64,000 nt of DNA, taken from assembly GCF_018691265.1 (NCBI RefSeq), contig NW_024881316.1, positions 10,910,819 to 10,974,818 of the forward strand, given 5' to 3'. Origin of the DNA: Tyto alba. Taxonomy: Eukaryota > Chordata > Aves > Strigiformes > Tytonidae. The notes beneath the pieces are model-generated. The model was not told the origin of the DNA, did no database searches, and saw only the letters and a list, made by a program, of their open reading frames with translations. Numbering within the stretch: position 1 is the stretch's first letter; each line of letters opens with the position of its first letter. This document shows positions 1 through 9,567 of the stretch, piece by piece. The position numbers were made by a program, and so were the translations under genes.

Positions 1-379
1 TGAGTGCAGAACATTTCTGCTTTCACACACAGTTTCAGGAGGGAAAACAGAACAATTCCTGTATAGGCAGCTGGGTTATGAAAACTGACAGAGTACTGCA
101 TGTGTGGAGAGAGCTTAAATGACGCCCAAGGGACTGGTTAGTGTGTAATATGCAAATGCAAATCTATCCGTGAGGCATTACAACTACAAAATGTCTCACA
201 ATTATGCTCATTTCTCGAAAAGTCATTTCTTACTATGGATCTCTCCCCCTCAAAGCAGCAGGGCTTCATTCCTAGAGTGAACTGGTCTTAGGCCTTTACC
301 CCCTCTCCTGTGCACTTAACTCTTTTGCTAAAGCCAATGGACTGGCAACTGAAGAGTATGTCACCTCTTGTGATGTGCC
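1..379. other. Unique sequence, no gene seen
   Basis: AT-rich, non-repetitive sequence with no open frame of note and no recognised repeat. It ends where the CR1 3' end begins. Confidence 0.6.
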
Positions 380-984
380 ATAGAATCATAAAATCTTTTA
401 GTTTGGAAAGGACCTTTAAGATCATTGAGTCCAACCATTAACCTTACATGGACAAGTCCACCACTAAGCCTTGTCCCTGAGTGCCACACCTACATCTCTT
501 TTAAATACCTCCAGGGATGGTGACTCAACCACTTCCCTGGGCAGCCTGTTCCCGTGCTTGACAACACTTTCAGTGAAGAAATTTTTCTTAATATCCAATC
601 TAAACCTCCCCTGGTGCAACTTGAGGCCATTTCCTCTTGTCCTATTGCTTGTTACTTGGGAGAAGAGACCAACACCCACCTCGCTACAACCTCCTTGCAG
701 GTAGTTGTAGAGAGCGATAAGGTCTCCCCAGAGCCTCCTTTTCTCCTGGTTAAACAACCCCAGTTCCCTCAGCTGCCCCTCATCAGACTTGTGCTCTGGC
801 CCTTCACCAGCTTCATTGCCCTTCTTTGGATGTGCTCCAGCACCTCAATGTCTTTCTCATAGTGAGGGGCCCAAAACTGGCCACGGTATTCAAGGTGCGG
901 CCTCACCAGTACTGAGTACAGGGGGATGATCACTTCCCTGGTCCTGCTGGCCACACTATTTTTGACGCCTTGGTTGTACATTTC
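380..984 (-). mobile_element. CR1 LINE, 5'-truncated, 3' end of ORF2
   Basis: This is a 5'-truncated copy of the CR1 non-LTR retrotransposon, the main LINE of birds. Read on the minus strand it runs from the C-terminal part of ORF2 (reverse transcriptase polyprotein) to the 3' end. The first frame (down to about 800) contains [18 protein letters not shown] and [14 protein letters not shown]. The second frame (757 down to 464) contains [44 protein letters not shown] and [10 protein letters not shown], all hallmark segments of the CR1 ORF2 tail. The change of frame near 795-803 is a small deletion, so the copy is dead. The low-coordinate end carries the 3'-end signature on the plus strand (tagaatcataaaatctttt, then ggaccttt...agtccaacc). 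The upstream boundary near 984 is where similarity fades. Host sequence on the far side is unrelated, as expected for 5' truncation during target-primed reverse transcription. Confidence 0.95.
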
Positions 985-1512
985 CCACTCTGCAGAGTAG
1001 AGGTTGAAAGATAATGGACCATCATAGTGAAAAGCTTGCTTGCTTTTTGCTAAGCTTACATTCCCACCATCATTTTGAGCATAGCTGCTTTCTGGAGAGG
1101 TTAGAAGCCACATGGCTTTGCCCGCCTTTACAGAAAATGACTGGTTATATGTCATTCCATAACCCCAAGAAGGTGAATGTTTTCAGCTCATTTATAGCAA
1201 TGGACACGTTCATGGCCAGTCTATCAAATCTGAAAGTGCACAAGTCAAGTGCAAATGTAGGATGTTTGTCATGTCTGCCATTTGGTATGTCCTATAGACC
1301 TCCTGCCAGGGACATGCCATGGCATGGGGCAAAGCTCACAATGGAATGAGTACTGTGGCAATGGGTGGGTAGAGCCATGCACCTAAACAATTCTTTCCAG
1401 CTTCCCTGATTTGAAAAGAACTAGTAACTTAACTTTCAAAATTGCCTAACATGCTCACGGAATGTTTTTCCTTTCAAAACCCAGGTCATTCGCGCTGCAA
1501 AAAGCCTGTGAG
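985..1512. other. Unassigned stretch between CR1 and integrase relic
   Basis: No gene is recognised. It contains a perfect 14-bp palindrome, CATGCCATGGCATG, at 1313-1326. It could hold undetected upstream parts of the integrase-bearing element, but I see no RNase H or RT motif here. Confidence 0.5.
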
Positions 1513-2030
1513 GACTGTTGGCAAACTAAATGCTGGCCAGGTAGTCTGTGGGGTAAATGGTGGTTGATAATGACAATGCCATGTCAATATTACCCACAAA
1601 CACTGTCTACTCTTCCGTGGCGACAGTCAGCTACCTCATAGCAGGTAGAATCCAGAAAACCTTTCCTGTACATTTCATAGGTTGTATTTTTTCAGCTTTG
1701 GTAGATGTGCCTTGAAAATGTCTTGCAATATTCTGTGTAAATTACTTTAACGCAGATACTAGAAGTGTTAAGACTCTCGTTTTCAAGTTTCTGGACAGAT
1801 TCTAAATGACAATGGAACTCAATTCACATCCAAAGAGTGCCTGTTGTTCGTTAAAAGAAATGGTATCAGACATGTCACATCACATCTCTGCTACCCAGCT
1901 GCAAGTAGTTTAGTGGATTCATTCTGACATTCAGAGAAGCAGTCAGTGCTACGACCCCACTAAAGGTGACTTACAACACAAGCTTGCACATATTCTATTA
2001 GGCTATGGGATGCCGGCTAAACCATTTTGA
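1513..2030 (+). pseudogene. Decayed Ty3/gypsy-type integrase relic
   Basis: This is a fossil of a retroelement integrase, the DDE recombinase that inserts element cDNA into DNA. Three frames carry the signal. From 1665 to 1802 one frame reads a core start (PVHFIG, then LVDV) and ends KTLVFKFLDRF, with an in-frame stop after DVP. From 1796 a second frame reads ILNDNGTQFTSKE, FVKRNGIRHVTSH and YPAASSLVDSF, stopping at 1925; this is the strongly conserved second-aspartate block of the family. A third frame at 1962-2027 reads KGDLQHKLAHILLGYGMP, the helix that follows the core in gypsy integrases. Upstream, about 1513-1600, short matches (a LAR tripeptide, a VDNDNAM segment) suggest the zinc-binding domain, less certainly. 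The DD35E glutamate position, 36 residues after the NDNG aspartate, is aspartate (GAT at 1916-1918), and the first aspartate (expected as HID) is not visible. Frameshifts near 1796 and 1930-1962 and several stops show it is non-functional. No LTR is seen nearby. Confidence 0.8.
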
Positions 2031-2867
2031 ATTGGACACCAGCAATTTTGTTTAACAAATATAATGGAAGGTTTTATTTGGACTTCTTATTCAGAAGAAA
2101 ATGAACTCCATGAAACCCAGATGATCATGCTGACATAAAGCTACAGCACAGCAGAAGTTTAGTAAGAAACAACCAAGATAACTTGCAATAAACTGAAGCG
2201 TGCCATGTCACAGACTGGTCTTCTCTTATCTAACACAAGTGGTCCTGGTGAAACAACAGGGAAGAGGGGATTTTTTTTTTTTTTTTTTGAGCAGGATGTC
2301 AGGCATCAGCCATGCCATCTGAAACACCAAACCTAGACTTACGATGTACAACTTGTACCACCACCAGTGCTGTGGCAACTGATCTGACACTGGTCCAAGG
2401 GCTCAAGAAGGCAGCCAGCAGCGGGAGCGTACACTTCCCCAGGGCTGTTCCAGCAGCAGAGAGGCACATACATCAATGCTGGCCTCGTGCACCCTTTGAT
2501 GGCGATGTGGAATTTCCTTTCAGTGCTTTACAGAGAAGCCCATTCCGTGTGCTGGTGTGGAGTAACGCTCAGAAAGACTGGGGACCAGCTGAAATGTAGG
2601 GAGGTAGTGGCTTTTGATACCTGTTTTTCAGGAGAAATTTTAACAAGTTACATGAAACAAACATCTGTCTGAAATAGCACTCAGTGAGATCTGACATTCA
2701 CATTTTGTAACAAAGTGGAGGCATTTCTGCTACAGTGTGAGACAAAAGCAACTCATTACAGTCTTGTTTGTGTTACTGGTCGTGTTGGTGACTCAGCTAG
2801 CTGTTCGTGCACAGGTGATAATAATCCCCCCTAATGCTGTTTAAAGACTCCATGATATTTTCAGAAA
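2031..2867. other. No gene seen; may hold the tail of the integrase element
   Basis: No convincing coding motif. An 18-T run sits at 2271-2288. A 95-codon plus frame at 2312-2599 shows no domain. The first hundred bases could still be retroelement-derived, but nothing I can name. Confidence 0.5.
2271..2288. repeat. Poly-T run (18)
   Basis: Uninterrupted run of 18 T. It could be the minus-strand A-tail of an old retro-insertion, but no flanking element is recognised. Confidence 0.9.
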
Positions 2868-2932
2868 GCCACAGAATAGCTGAGGTTGGAAGAGACCTCT
2901 AGAGATTGTCTAGTCCAACCCCTTTCGAGGGT
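2868..2932 (-). mobile_element. CR1 LINE 3'-end stub
   Basis: About 65 bp matching the CR1 3' untranslated end (plus strand cagaatagctgaggttgg, then agacctctagagattgtcta and gtccaacccc). Wording differs from the copies at 380 and 51889 (tgaggttgg and cctctagag rather than cctttaag), so it belongs to a different CR1 subfamily. Only the extreme 3' tail is present, giving a very short 5'-truncated insertion or a remnant. Confidence 0.85.
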
Positions 2933-5030
2933 TGCATTTGTCATTTTTTAATTGCATATTAAAAATGAAAAAATGGCAGAAGAGGAACGTTAAAGAATTC
3001 TGCTCCTCATTAAAACTGGACAGCTAACGTATATACAGTATGTTCAGTGACAGCCATTAACCAGTCAACAAATCATCGTCCAGAATACCACAATTACTTT
3101 CTAACATAAATGAACGGCTGTTGTGCAGTGTCAGGGACAGCATCACATACAGCAGCACATACCACATTTGCTCATAGACCACCTACAGACTAAATCTGAC
3201 AGATAACATCTACACAAGCTTATTGTGAATGCCCATCACAGCTCAAAGTAGTCCAAGCTGATGATTTTTTAGAGATTTTTAGTTGGTGTCACAGCTGTAT
3301 TCATTGGCAATAATAGCTAAAATAAAATTCTGTGCTTCTGGCGTACCCTCCATCCTGTGGTCGGGAAGGTACTCACAGCTGCTGGCATTGGATTATGCTC
3401 CCATGAGATGGTTCTTGTCCTGTTTTGCAAATGGAGATAAAAGACCAGAGGAGTTACTATATATAATGCCATTCCCATGGCAAAACCTCTATCTCCTCTC
3501 TGCTGAACCATGCTCCTGTGATACAGTCCAAGACTACCTTCCATGACAACCCAAAATCTTCTCCTGCATTTTCCCAAGGACACAAGGGCTGAAGGACACG
3601 CAAATGCATAGAGCCTGGAGTAATTAGAAGATGATTTTACTAAAAATATCTCCATTTAAAATGCTGTAATTTCCCAAATAGGAACCCAGCCTCATTTCTT
3701 CCTATCTGTGATGCCTAGACCATTGCCATGTCTGACTTTCCCTAAACAGGAACTCAGAGCTTCTGGTGGCTCACAAAGACTGCCTGTTTCTGTTTTGGCC
3801 AATGTTGAGAAAAATTTGGTTTCTCCAGATTTAAAAAACTATTCAAAATCAAAACACAGTGAAGTGAAGGTGAGACCTTCTATCACCATGTTTTGGGCTA
3901 GGACTTTGACAAGCTGAAGTAAGGAAGGCTGTCACAAACAAGGTGTCTGTGAAGGGTCTTGTTGAAAGGAAGATCTTTCAGGTTCTAGCTGTGATATATC
4001 CCGAACAGGATTAGAGGGACCTCATGGACATCCAGTTGAGCCGACCTAGCTTTGTTTGCTTCCTCCTCTACTCCTCTGGATAAACAGGAATTCAGCTTCA
4101 TGACATCCACGTGACTCGATATAAGGGCTAGCATTTTCTATTGCTCCAACTTTCACAGCACATAGATATTTTTTTGTTCCAAAACACTGGTGAGTAGATA
4201 GAATGATGTGTAAACTGAGATCCAGATAATAAGTCTTCATGCTATAACTAGGAGAACTGCAGGCTAACCTACCTGAATAAATGTTTGCCAATACCATTGT
4301 TAATTCCCTAAACTTGCTGAAAATGAAAGAGAGTATCAGCCCTGGCAAAATGTGATTGAAGTTAACCACTTTGATGTTTCTTAAACAAATCTTAGGGTAA
4401 TTTTTCAACCACATCTGTGCATGCTGCATAATTTAATATTTTTGACAACTTTACTGAGTTGCAAATTTCTGTGGTACTTGGGTTATAAATTTCACTGGCA
4501 TGGTTTTGTCACTCTTTAAAAACAGCATAATTAAATTCCCTTTTGACATATTCCATGTGTCTGGTTCTACCTCCATTTTGCAAGAAAATCCTATTTATAT
4601 TCTGTTCTCTGATGTACTTGGGCAGCTAATCATTCAAATAGCACTTCTATCTCCTTCAAAAAATAAATAATAGAAAAAAAAGATACCTGCTGTCAAGAGA
4701 TTTAGTTTGAGTTGGTAAATTTGGTTATTGCAGATTGAGACAGGAAGGTGATCTCTGGGTAAGGAAGTTTTTTGCTTGGCACTCTGTGCTGTAAACAGAA
4801 CGGGTAATAAGTCACACCTGTGAAGTGGATTAAATTTTGTTATATTGGAAGAAGCTGTCAGAAGCTGATAGGAGTAAGTCCTAAACTGACTGAAGATCTG
4901 AACGGACTGTTTTCTCCCTCCTGTTCTCCCACAAAAGTATTGCATGTGAAAAGAGGCTGTTTTGAAGTCCCTGAACCCTCTTGCAAAGCCTTTGATTTGA
5001 TGAATTTCTCACTGTCCTTCCTTTTCATTT
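2933..5030. other. Unique sequence, no gene seen
   Basis: Two kilobases of AT-rich sequence. Open frames reach 127 codons (4046-4429, minus) but show no domain, no coding-type codon pattern and no paired splice sites I trust. No recognised repeat. Confidence 0.6.
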
Positions 5031-5035
5031 GATAA
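5031..5035. repeat. Target-site duplication, left copy (GATAA)
   Basis: GATAA directly abuts the TG terminus of the solo LTR and is repeated exactly at 6110-6114. Five-base duplications fit integration by ERVL-like or some gammaretrovirus-like elements. Confidence 0.9.
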
Positions 5036-5223
5036 TGTCGTGGTTTAGGCCAGATTGGCAACCAACCACAAGGCAGCAGCTCTCTCTCCCATCCCCTCCG
5101 GCAATGAGAAGGGACAGAGAGCCAGGCTTGGGGTTCGAGATAGGACTGGGATGGGGGAAAATCCCCCTTTTATGATCACGAGCAAAAGGCAGACTCGTTA
5201 GGGGAAGAAAAAAAGAACATACA

Positions 5224-5229
5224 TTTATT
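5224..5229 (-). promoter_or_regulatory. LTR polyadenylation signal AATAAA
   Basis: TTTATT on the plus strand reads AATAAA on the minus strand. It lies about 190 bp from the 3' terminus of the LTR, placing the R/U5 border near 5200. Confidence 0.7.
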
Positions 5230-5492
5230 ACAGACACTAACAACACATAACAGAGTAGGACAGTGAGAAGCATTGCCACATCTTGAGAACACCTTCCCCC
5301 CACCCCTCCCTTCTTCCCGGGCTCAGCTCTGCTCCCGATATCTCTACCTCCTCCCCCAGTGGCGCAGGGGCAGGGAATGGGGGGTGCAGTCAGCGCTGCC
5401 ACTTCCTTCATCTTCGGTGAGGGGAGTGTCCGGAACTTGTTCCTCCTGCTCCATCGTGGTCCCCCTCTCACAGGAGACAGTCCTCCACAAAC

Positions 5493-5628
5493 TTTCTCCG
5501 ACATGAGTTCCTCCCACGGGCCGCAGCGTTCCCCACACTGCTCCGTCATGGGTCACTAACTTCCTCCGACTGGATTCTCTCCCACGGCTGCAGCCCTTCC
5601 CGAGCTGCTCCGGCGTGGGACTCCCCCG
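5493..5628. repeat. Imperfect 68-bp tandem repeat inside the LTR
   Basis: Two units share TCCGAC (5497 and 5565), CCCACGG (5513 and 5581) and CTGCTCCG (5538 and 5605) at an offset of 67-68 bp. The repeat lies in the transcribed part of the LTR (R in the minus reading). Confidence 0.75.
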
Positions 5629-5943
5629 CATGCTGCAATCCTCCCACCACTGAATTACAGCAGCAGGGCTACCTTTTCCCATGAGACCCCGGCCTTCTTC
5701 GGGCACAGAACCTTGATTATGCCGAGCAGGAGCAACAGGCCATAAATCAATGTCTGCTCCACCGTAGATCTTCATGGGTGGCAGTGGGGGGCCACCCTGC
5801 CGTCTCACCACAGGATACAGGGGGGTCTCTGCTCCGGCACACCTCCCCCCTCCTTTCTTCCTCTGTTCCCCCACTGACCTTGGTGTTCACGCAGCTGCAG
5901 CAACTCCTCCTCACAAGTCCCACTGCCCGTCACCACGTCCCTT

Positions 5944-5951
5944 CTTAAATA
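5944..5951 (-). promoter_or_regulatory. LTR TATA-like box (TATTTAAG)
   Basis: Minus-strand TATTTAAG lies 160 bp inside the 5' end of the LTR, a normal position for a retroviral core promoter. It predicts transcription start near 5915-5920. Confidence 0.6.
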
Positions 5952-6109
5952 CGTTATCGCAGAGGCACAGCTGATGGGCTCAATTTCCCAAACAGAAGTG
6001 GAGCTGACGTGGAGCTGGGGGAGCTTCAAGAAGCTTCTCACAGGGGGCCACCCCGATAGCCCCCTCCCCTGCCACCAAAAAAACTCCACCATTCACTCAA
6101 CCCAGAACA

Positions 6110-6114
6110 GATAA
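6110..6114. repeat. Target-site duplication, right copy (GATAA)
   Basis: Exact match to 5031-5035, immediately after the CA terminus of the LTR. Confidence 0.9.
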
Positions 6115-9100
6115 CCATGTAAGAGGTTAAACTAGGACATTTAGTTGCCTCTGTGTAGCAGTCTGCATTTCAAAGGTATATGGAAATAGACATTAGAAGC
6201 CTTTACTGTACCTGAGCTGTATCTTAATCATCTTAATGGCTGATTTTTCTTTCAAAGTGATCACTAGCAAGAGGAGATTTTATTGTTCTAGACATGAGTG
6301 TTCATTAGAGATGAGAGGAAAATGGTAGTACCCACAGTTTCCTGTATAAGCTGCTCTGCAAAACTCTAGTATGATATCTAACACCTCCTCTGCTGTAATA
6401 CAACTGTCACTGGATAGGGAGGATTTGAATAGCAACTTGCTGAGAGTCCAGCCAGCGTGCCTTAGAGAGTGAGCTGGATGGATTTTTCACAAATGAGGAA
6501 TAGAAGGACCTAACAAAGAGTTTGAGATACATTTTTTTTTCCCCTAAGCTGTATAATATCCTACTCTGTAGCTTCCTGTAATAGGAGGAGGTTTGCATGG
6601 AATCAAAATCCTTTTCTGACTCTGTGTGGTCTCTAATTAAATGATTCATTTAGACTTTTTGGCATCAAATGACTTGGCTTTTTCAGAAAATATAAGTCAT
6701 CTCCCTTCAGCCTCACTCTATAGGACTTCAGCTGTCCAGAACCTTTAGAAAACTCTACTTGATCAATGTTTGTATGGTCATCAAGATTTTTCAACTTTTT
6801 CGTATTGACCAAGGATAGTGCTGCATTGTTAAAATCACCTTTCCTTGCTGTTTTGCCACAGGACTCACTTTCTGGAAATGACATTGTTGGCAACGGGACA
6901 GTGGGACTTTGGAAAAGCCATTATCACTGCATGCCCTTCCTGAACAAGTATCCCCTTGCAAGCCATCTGCTCAGCTTGGAAAAGCTTTGTTCTTCTCATA
7001 GGTCATCTGAGGATTTGGGAGGAAAGAACAAGATCAAAATCACCCAGGCACGGCACTTTCTGCAAGGCTAACAACCAGCCCGGACCTGCCACCGAAGATG
7101 CAGGAGCAGAGACTTTTCAGAATTGGAGTCAAACTGAGACCTAATGTGGGATGGAAATAATGTCTGCTGTGCACGCAAACTTTGTAGGGAGGCTCGATTG
7201 TTCAGTCAGTTCACAGGGAAACACCAGCCACCCTGAGAAGAAGAGCCAGGCCCTGCAACAGGCAGATACATTAGATAATATAAGAAGCAGAGAAAAATGG
7301 GTTTAGTTTTTTAAGATATGAAAGTTGGATTTGATACTGGGATTAAAAATAATCGTCGCAGTTATGTGTTTGCAAATAAGGGATCATTTCTTCACAGATT
7401 TTTGGTGGTGCAGCTCGGAGAGGTGATGTTGAGTGTGCAGGAAGCTGAGAGTACAGCTAGTGTTGCTGTTCATGAATACTGAGGACTCAGCCCTCGATGG
7501 GGCTCATTTATCCTCTTGTACAGAGTGGTGGGATTCCTCATTAGCTGGGTCATTTCTGGTTGACCTTGTCCTATCCCTCCCCAACTCCTGAAATATTTAT
7601 TGTCCTGCTTCTCCTCCTAAATATATACCAGACTGGAATATAGACCTTGTTTGAACTCTTCTGAGAGTAATGCAAAGTATTCCAACACCTTTATCATTGT
7701 CTGTTTTTTGACGAGCAATGTACTTGTTCCCACCTTGTCTGATATTTGAGCTTAGCTTGTGCTGCTGGTTAGTAATTCCAGACATTGCAGGAAGAAATGC
7801 TCAGCCATAGACGTATTCCTGAGTCTGAAATTAAAGCTCAATTTAGTTTAATTGTCCTTGATTTTATCAAGCATAGAAAATGACTGATTCCATATGCAGA
7901 AAATAAATACATAGACAGCAGCTCAGAAATGTCTTCCTCTTTATGGTAGTGATTTTATATGGATTTCTGGTCTGCTAAATGACCTTTCATTTGTTCTGAA
8001 CCTGGTTAATCTCTTTAACAAAGGCTATTTTGGTAGTGTAAGAAGCCAGCATATTTAGTGCAAAGGCATGGAATAGTTTCCCAGCAGTGGCTTGGGGTGA
8101 TGATAGTTTTTGTATTAGTTTGATATTATTTCAGTGTTCCCAGAAGAGGCAGGAGATTTGGAGACTTGTGTAGGTCAGACAGTGTTAATGGATCCAGCCC
8201 AACATTTGGTCTTGGCCTTTGAGTGAAGGTGACATCCTCACACTTTATCTAAAATCATGTGGCCACTTCAGACGGTTCAGGGAAGATTTTCCAGAGATAA
8301 CCTGAACTTTGCAGTATTATTCTGTTCACTCTTCAATTCTGCTGCTGTAGTTATTGCTGCAGAACCCAAGAGTGAGGGGGATGAGAAAACAAGAAGCTGG
8401 AGGAGGTAATTTTGAGAACTGTTGTTGTTTTTTTAATATTTAATTAATTTCTGATCTTGTATTTAGGAGCCTCCATCATGGTCCAGGATCCATGGACAGA
8501 AGCTATGCTGCAAAGAGCTCTCAGTCTGCTCTGAGAAGGGAAGGGGGTGAGGTAAAAACCACTGGTGCCACTGAAATGATACTACCTGCCTCTTTGGCAG
8601 CTGTTCTCATCTTCCATCACACTGTGTCAAGAGAAATGAGTGGATTCACCCTGATTTGCAGTAATGGAGGGAGAGATTGCAGGTCCTGTCTCAGGTACTA
8701 ATGCGACTACCAAGCAGGTAGCAGGGATTCTACTATTGTTTGGATGGAGGTGGCTCCCTGCTGGAGCCTCCAGCCTCCAATGGGCACTCTGTAATATCAG
8801 TGGGAGGTTTGTGTCCTACAGGATCCTAATTTATGCACTCTAAATACTCTCTGGACCAGACATCATTCTTCTGGTGTATCAGTGTCTAAAGTCATTTACC
8901 TGAATATAGCTTCAAGGCTACTGGAAGCTTTACAGTTTGATTAAAGATTTTTAGGCCTTTTATCTTCCTTGTGTCCTAGCCCAGTCTCACACGCAATTGT
9001 GTGGTCTCTGATTGTCCTGGCTATGCAGACCCCAAGCATCTTTTCAGTGTCAGGGAAGAGCAGGAAGCATCTCCTGCCCCACTGCTTGATACATGTTGAG

Positions 9101-9379
9101 CCCACGTAGACAGTATGTGCATGCAGAGTGTGTTGTACTTCCCAGAACTGCCTGGCTCGCTCCACTTTTGCAGAGCAAAGTCTGGTGTATAGCTCATGCT
9201 CTGGCAGGATCTGAGGACCCTGTGAAGAATGGAGGGAGAAAGCAGGTTCTTGGCATCTAAGGACTTCACGCAGCCCAGTTCTGGACACCGTCCTTCCCCC
9301 AAGCTCCCCAGACCTGAGGAGGGAGCAGTATAATAAGTATCCGTGGTGGCAGCAGACTGCCATCTGGGAGCCCTCCTTC
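6115..9379. other. Unique sequence, no gene seen
   Basis: Over 3 kb with no recognised repeat or exon. The longest open frame is 8941-9363 on the minus strand (140 codons), without a domain. A T-rich run is at 6532-6540. Confidence 0.6.
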
Positions 9380-9567
9380 TCCAGGGCCTCCCGGTCGGTT
9401 GACCAGATCTGGGCCGTTATGTAAGAGCAGAGGTGGCCAAGGGGACAGATGGCGGCCGCTGCCAGCTGAACAACTCATCCGCCCCGCACGCGGCTCTGCT
9501 GGGGCTCGGGGAAAAGGGCCAGGGGCTGCCGCACTTCTCCCGCCGGGCGGTAAACGGTGGCGGCCTT
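9380..9567. other. Small CpG-rich patch
   Basis: About 16 CpG dinucleotides in under 200 bp, against near absence in the flanks. It includes a NotI octamer GCGGCCGC at 9452-9459 and cccgccgggcgg further on. It is too short for a standard CpG island. It could be an unmethylated regulatory element, a promoter of an unannotated transcript, or the core of an old GC-rich insertion. The frame opening ATGGCGGCCGCTGCC stops after six codons, so it is not a first coding exon as it stands. Confidence 0.5.

Larger units (their letters stand above)
5036..6109 (-). mobile_element. Solo LTR of an endogenous retrovirus
   Basis: A complete 1,074-bp LTR with no internal retroviral sequence. On the plus strand it starts TGTCGTGGTTTAGG and ends CACTCAACCCAGAACA, giving TG...CA termini, and it is bounded by a perfect GATAA duplication. 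Minus orientation is supported by a TATA-like box (5944-5951) and an AATAAA signal (5224-5229) that are in the right order only on the minus strand. Read that way, U3 is about 6109-5920, a long R follows, and U5 is about 5200-5036, ending in CCACGACA. The interior is GC-rich with many CpGs and contains a 68-bp imperfect tandem repeat. Open frames of up to 176 codons inside it are low-complexity by-products of base composition, not genes. Such a solo LTR forms by recombination between the two LTRs of a provirus. Family assignment (ERVL-like, from the 5-bp duplication) is inference. Confidence 0.93.

Noticed and set aside
1313..1326. 14-bp palindrome CATGCCATGGCATG as an operator-like site
   Set aside because: No gene or repeat context. 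One such palindrome in 64 kb is not remarkable.
2602..2615. gaggtagtgg considered as a let-7-like seed
   Set aside because: The match stops after the seed and no hairpin arm is found nearby.
5025..5874. Open frames of 174-176 codons on the minus strand
   Set aside because: They lie inside the solo LTR, overlap one another in different frames, and have no domain. High GC content explains their length.
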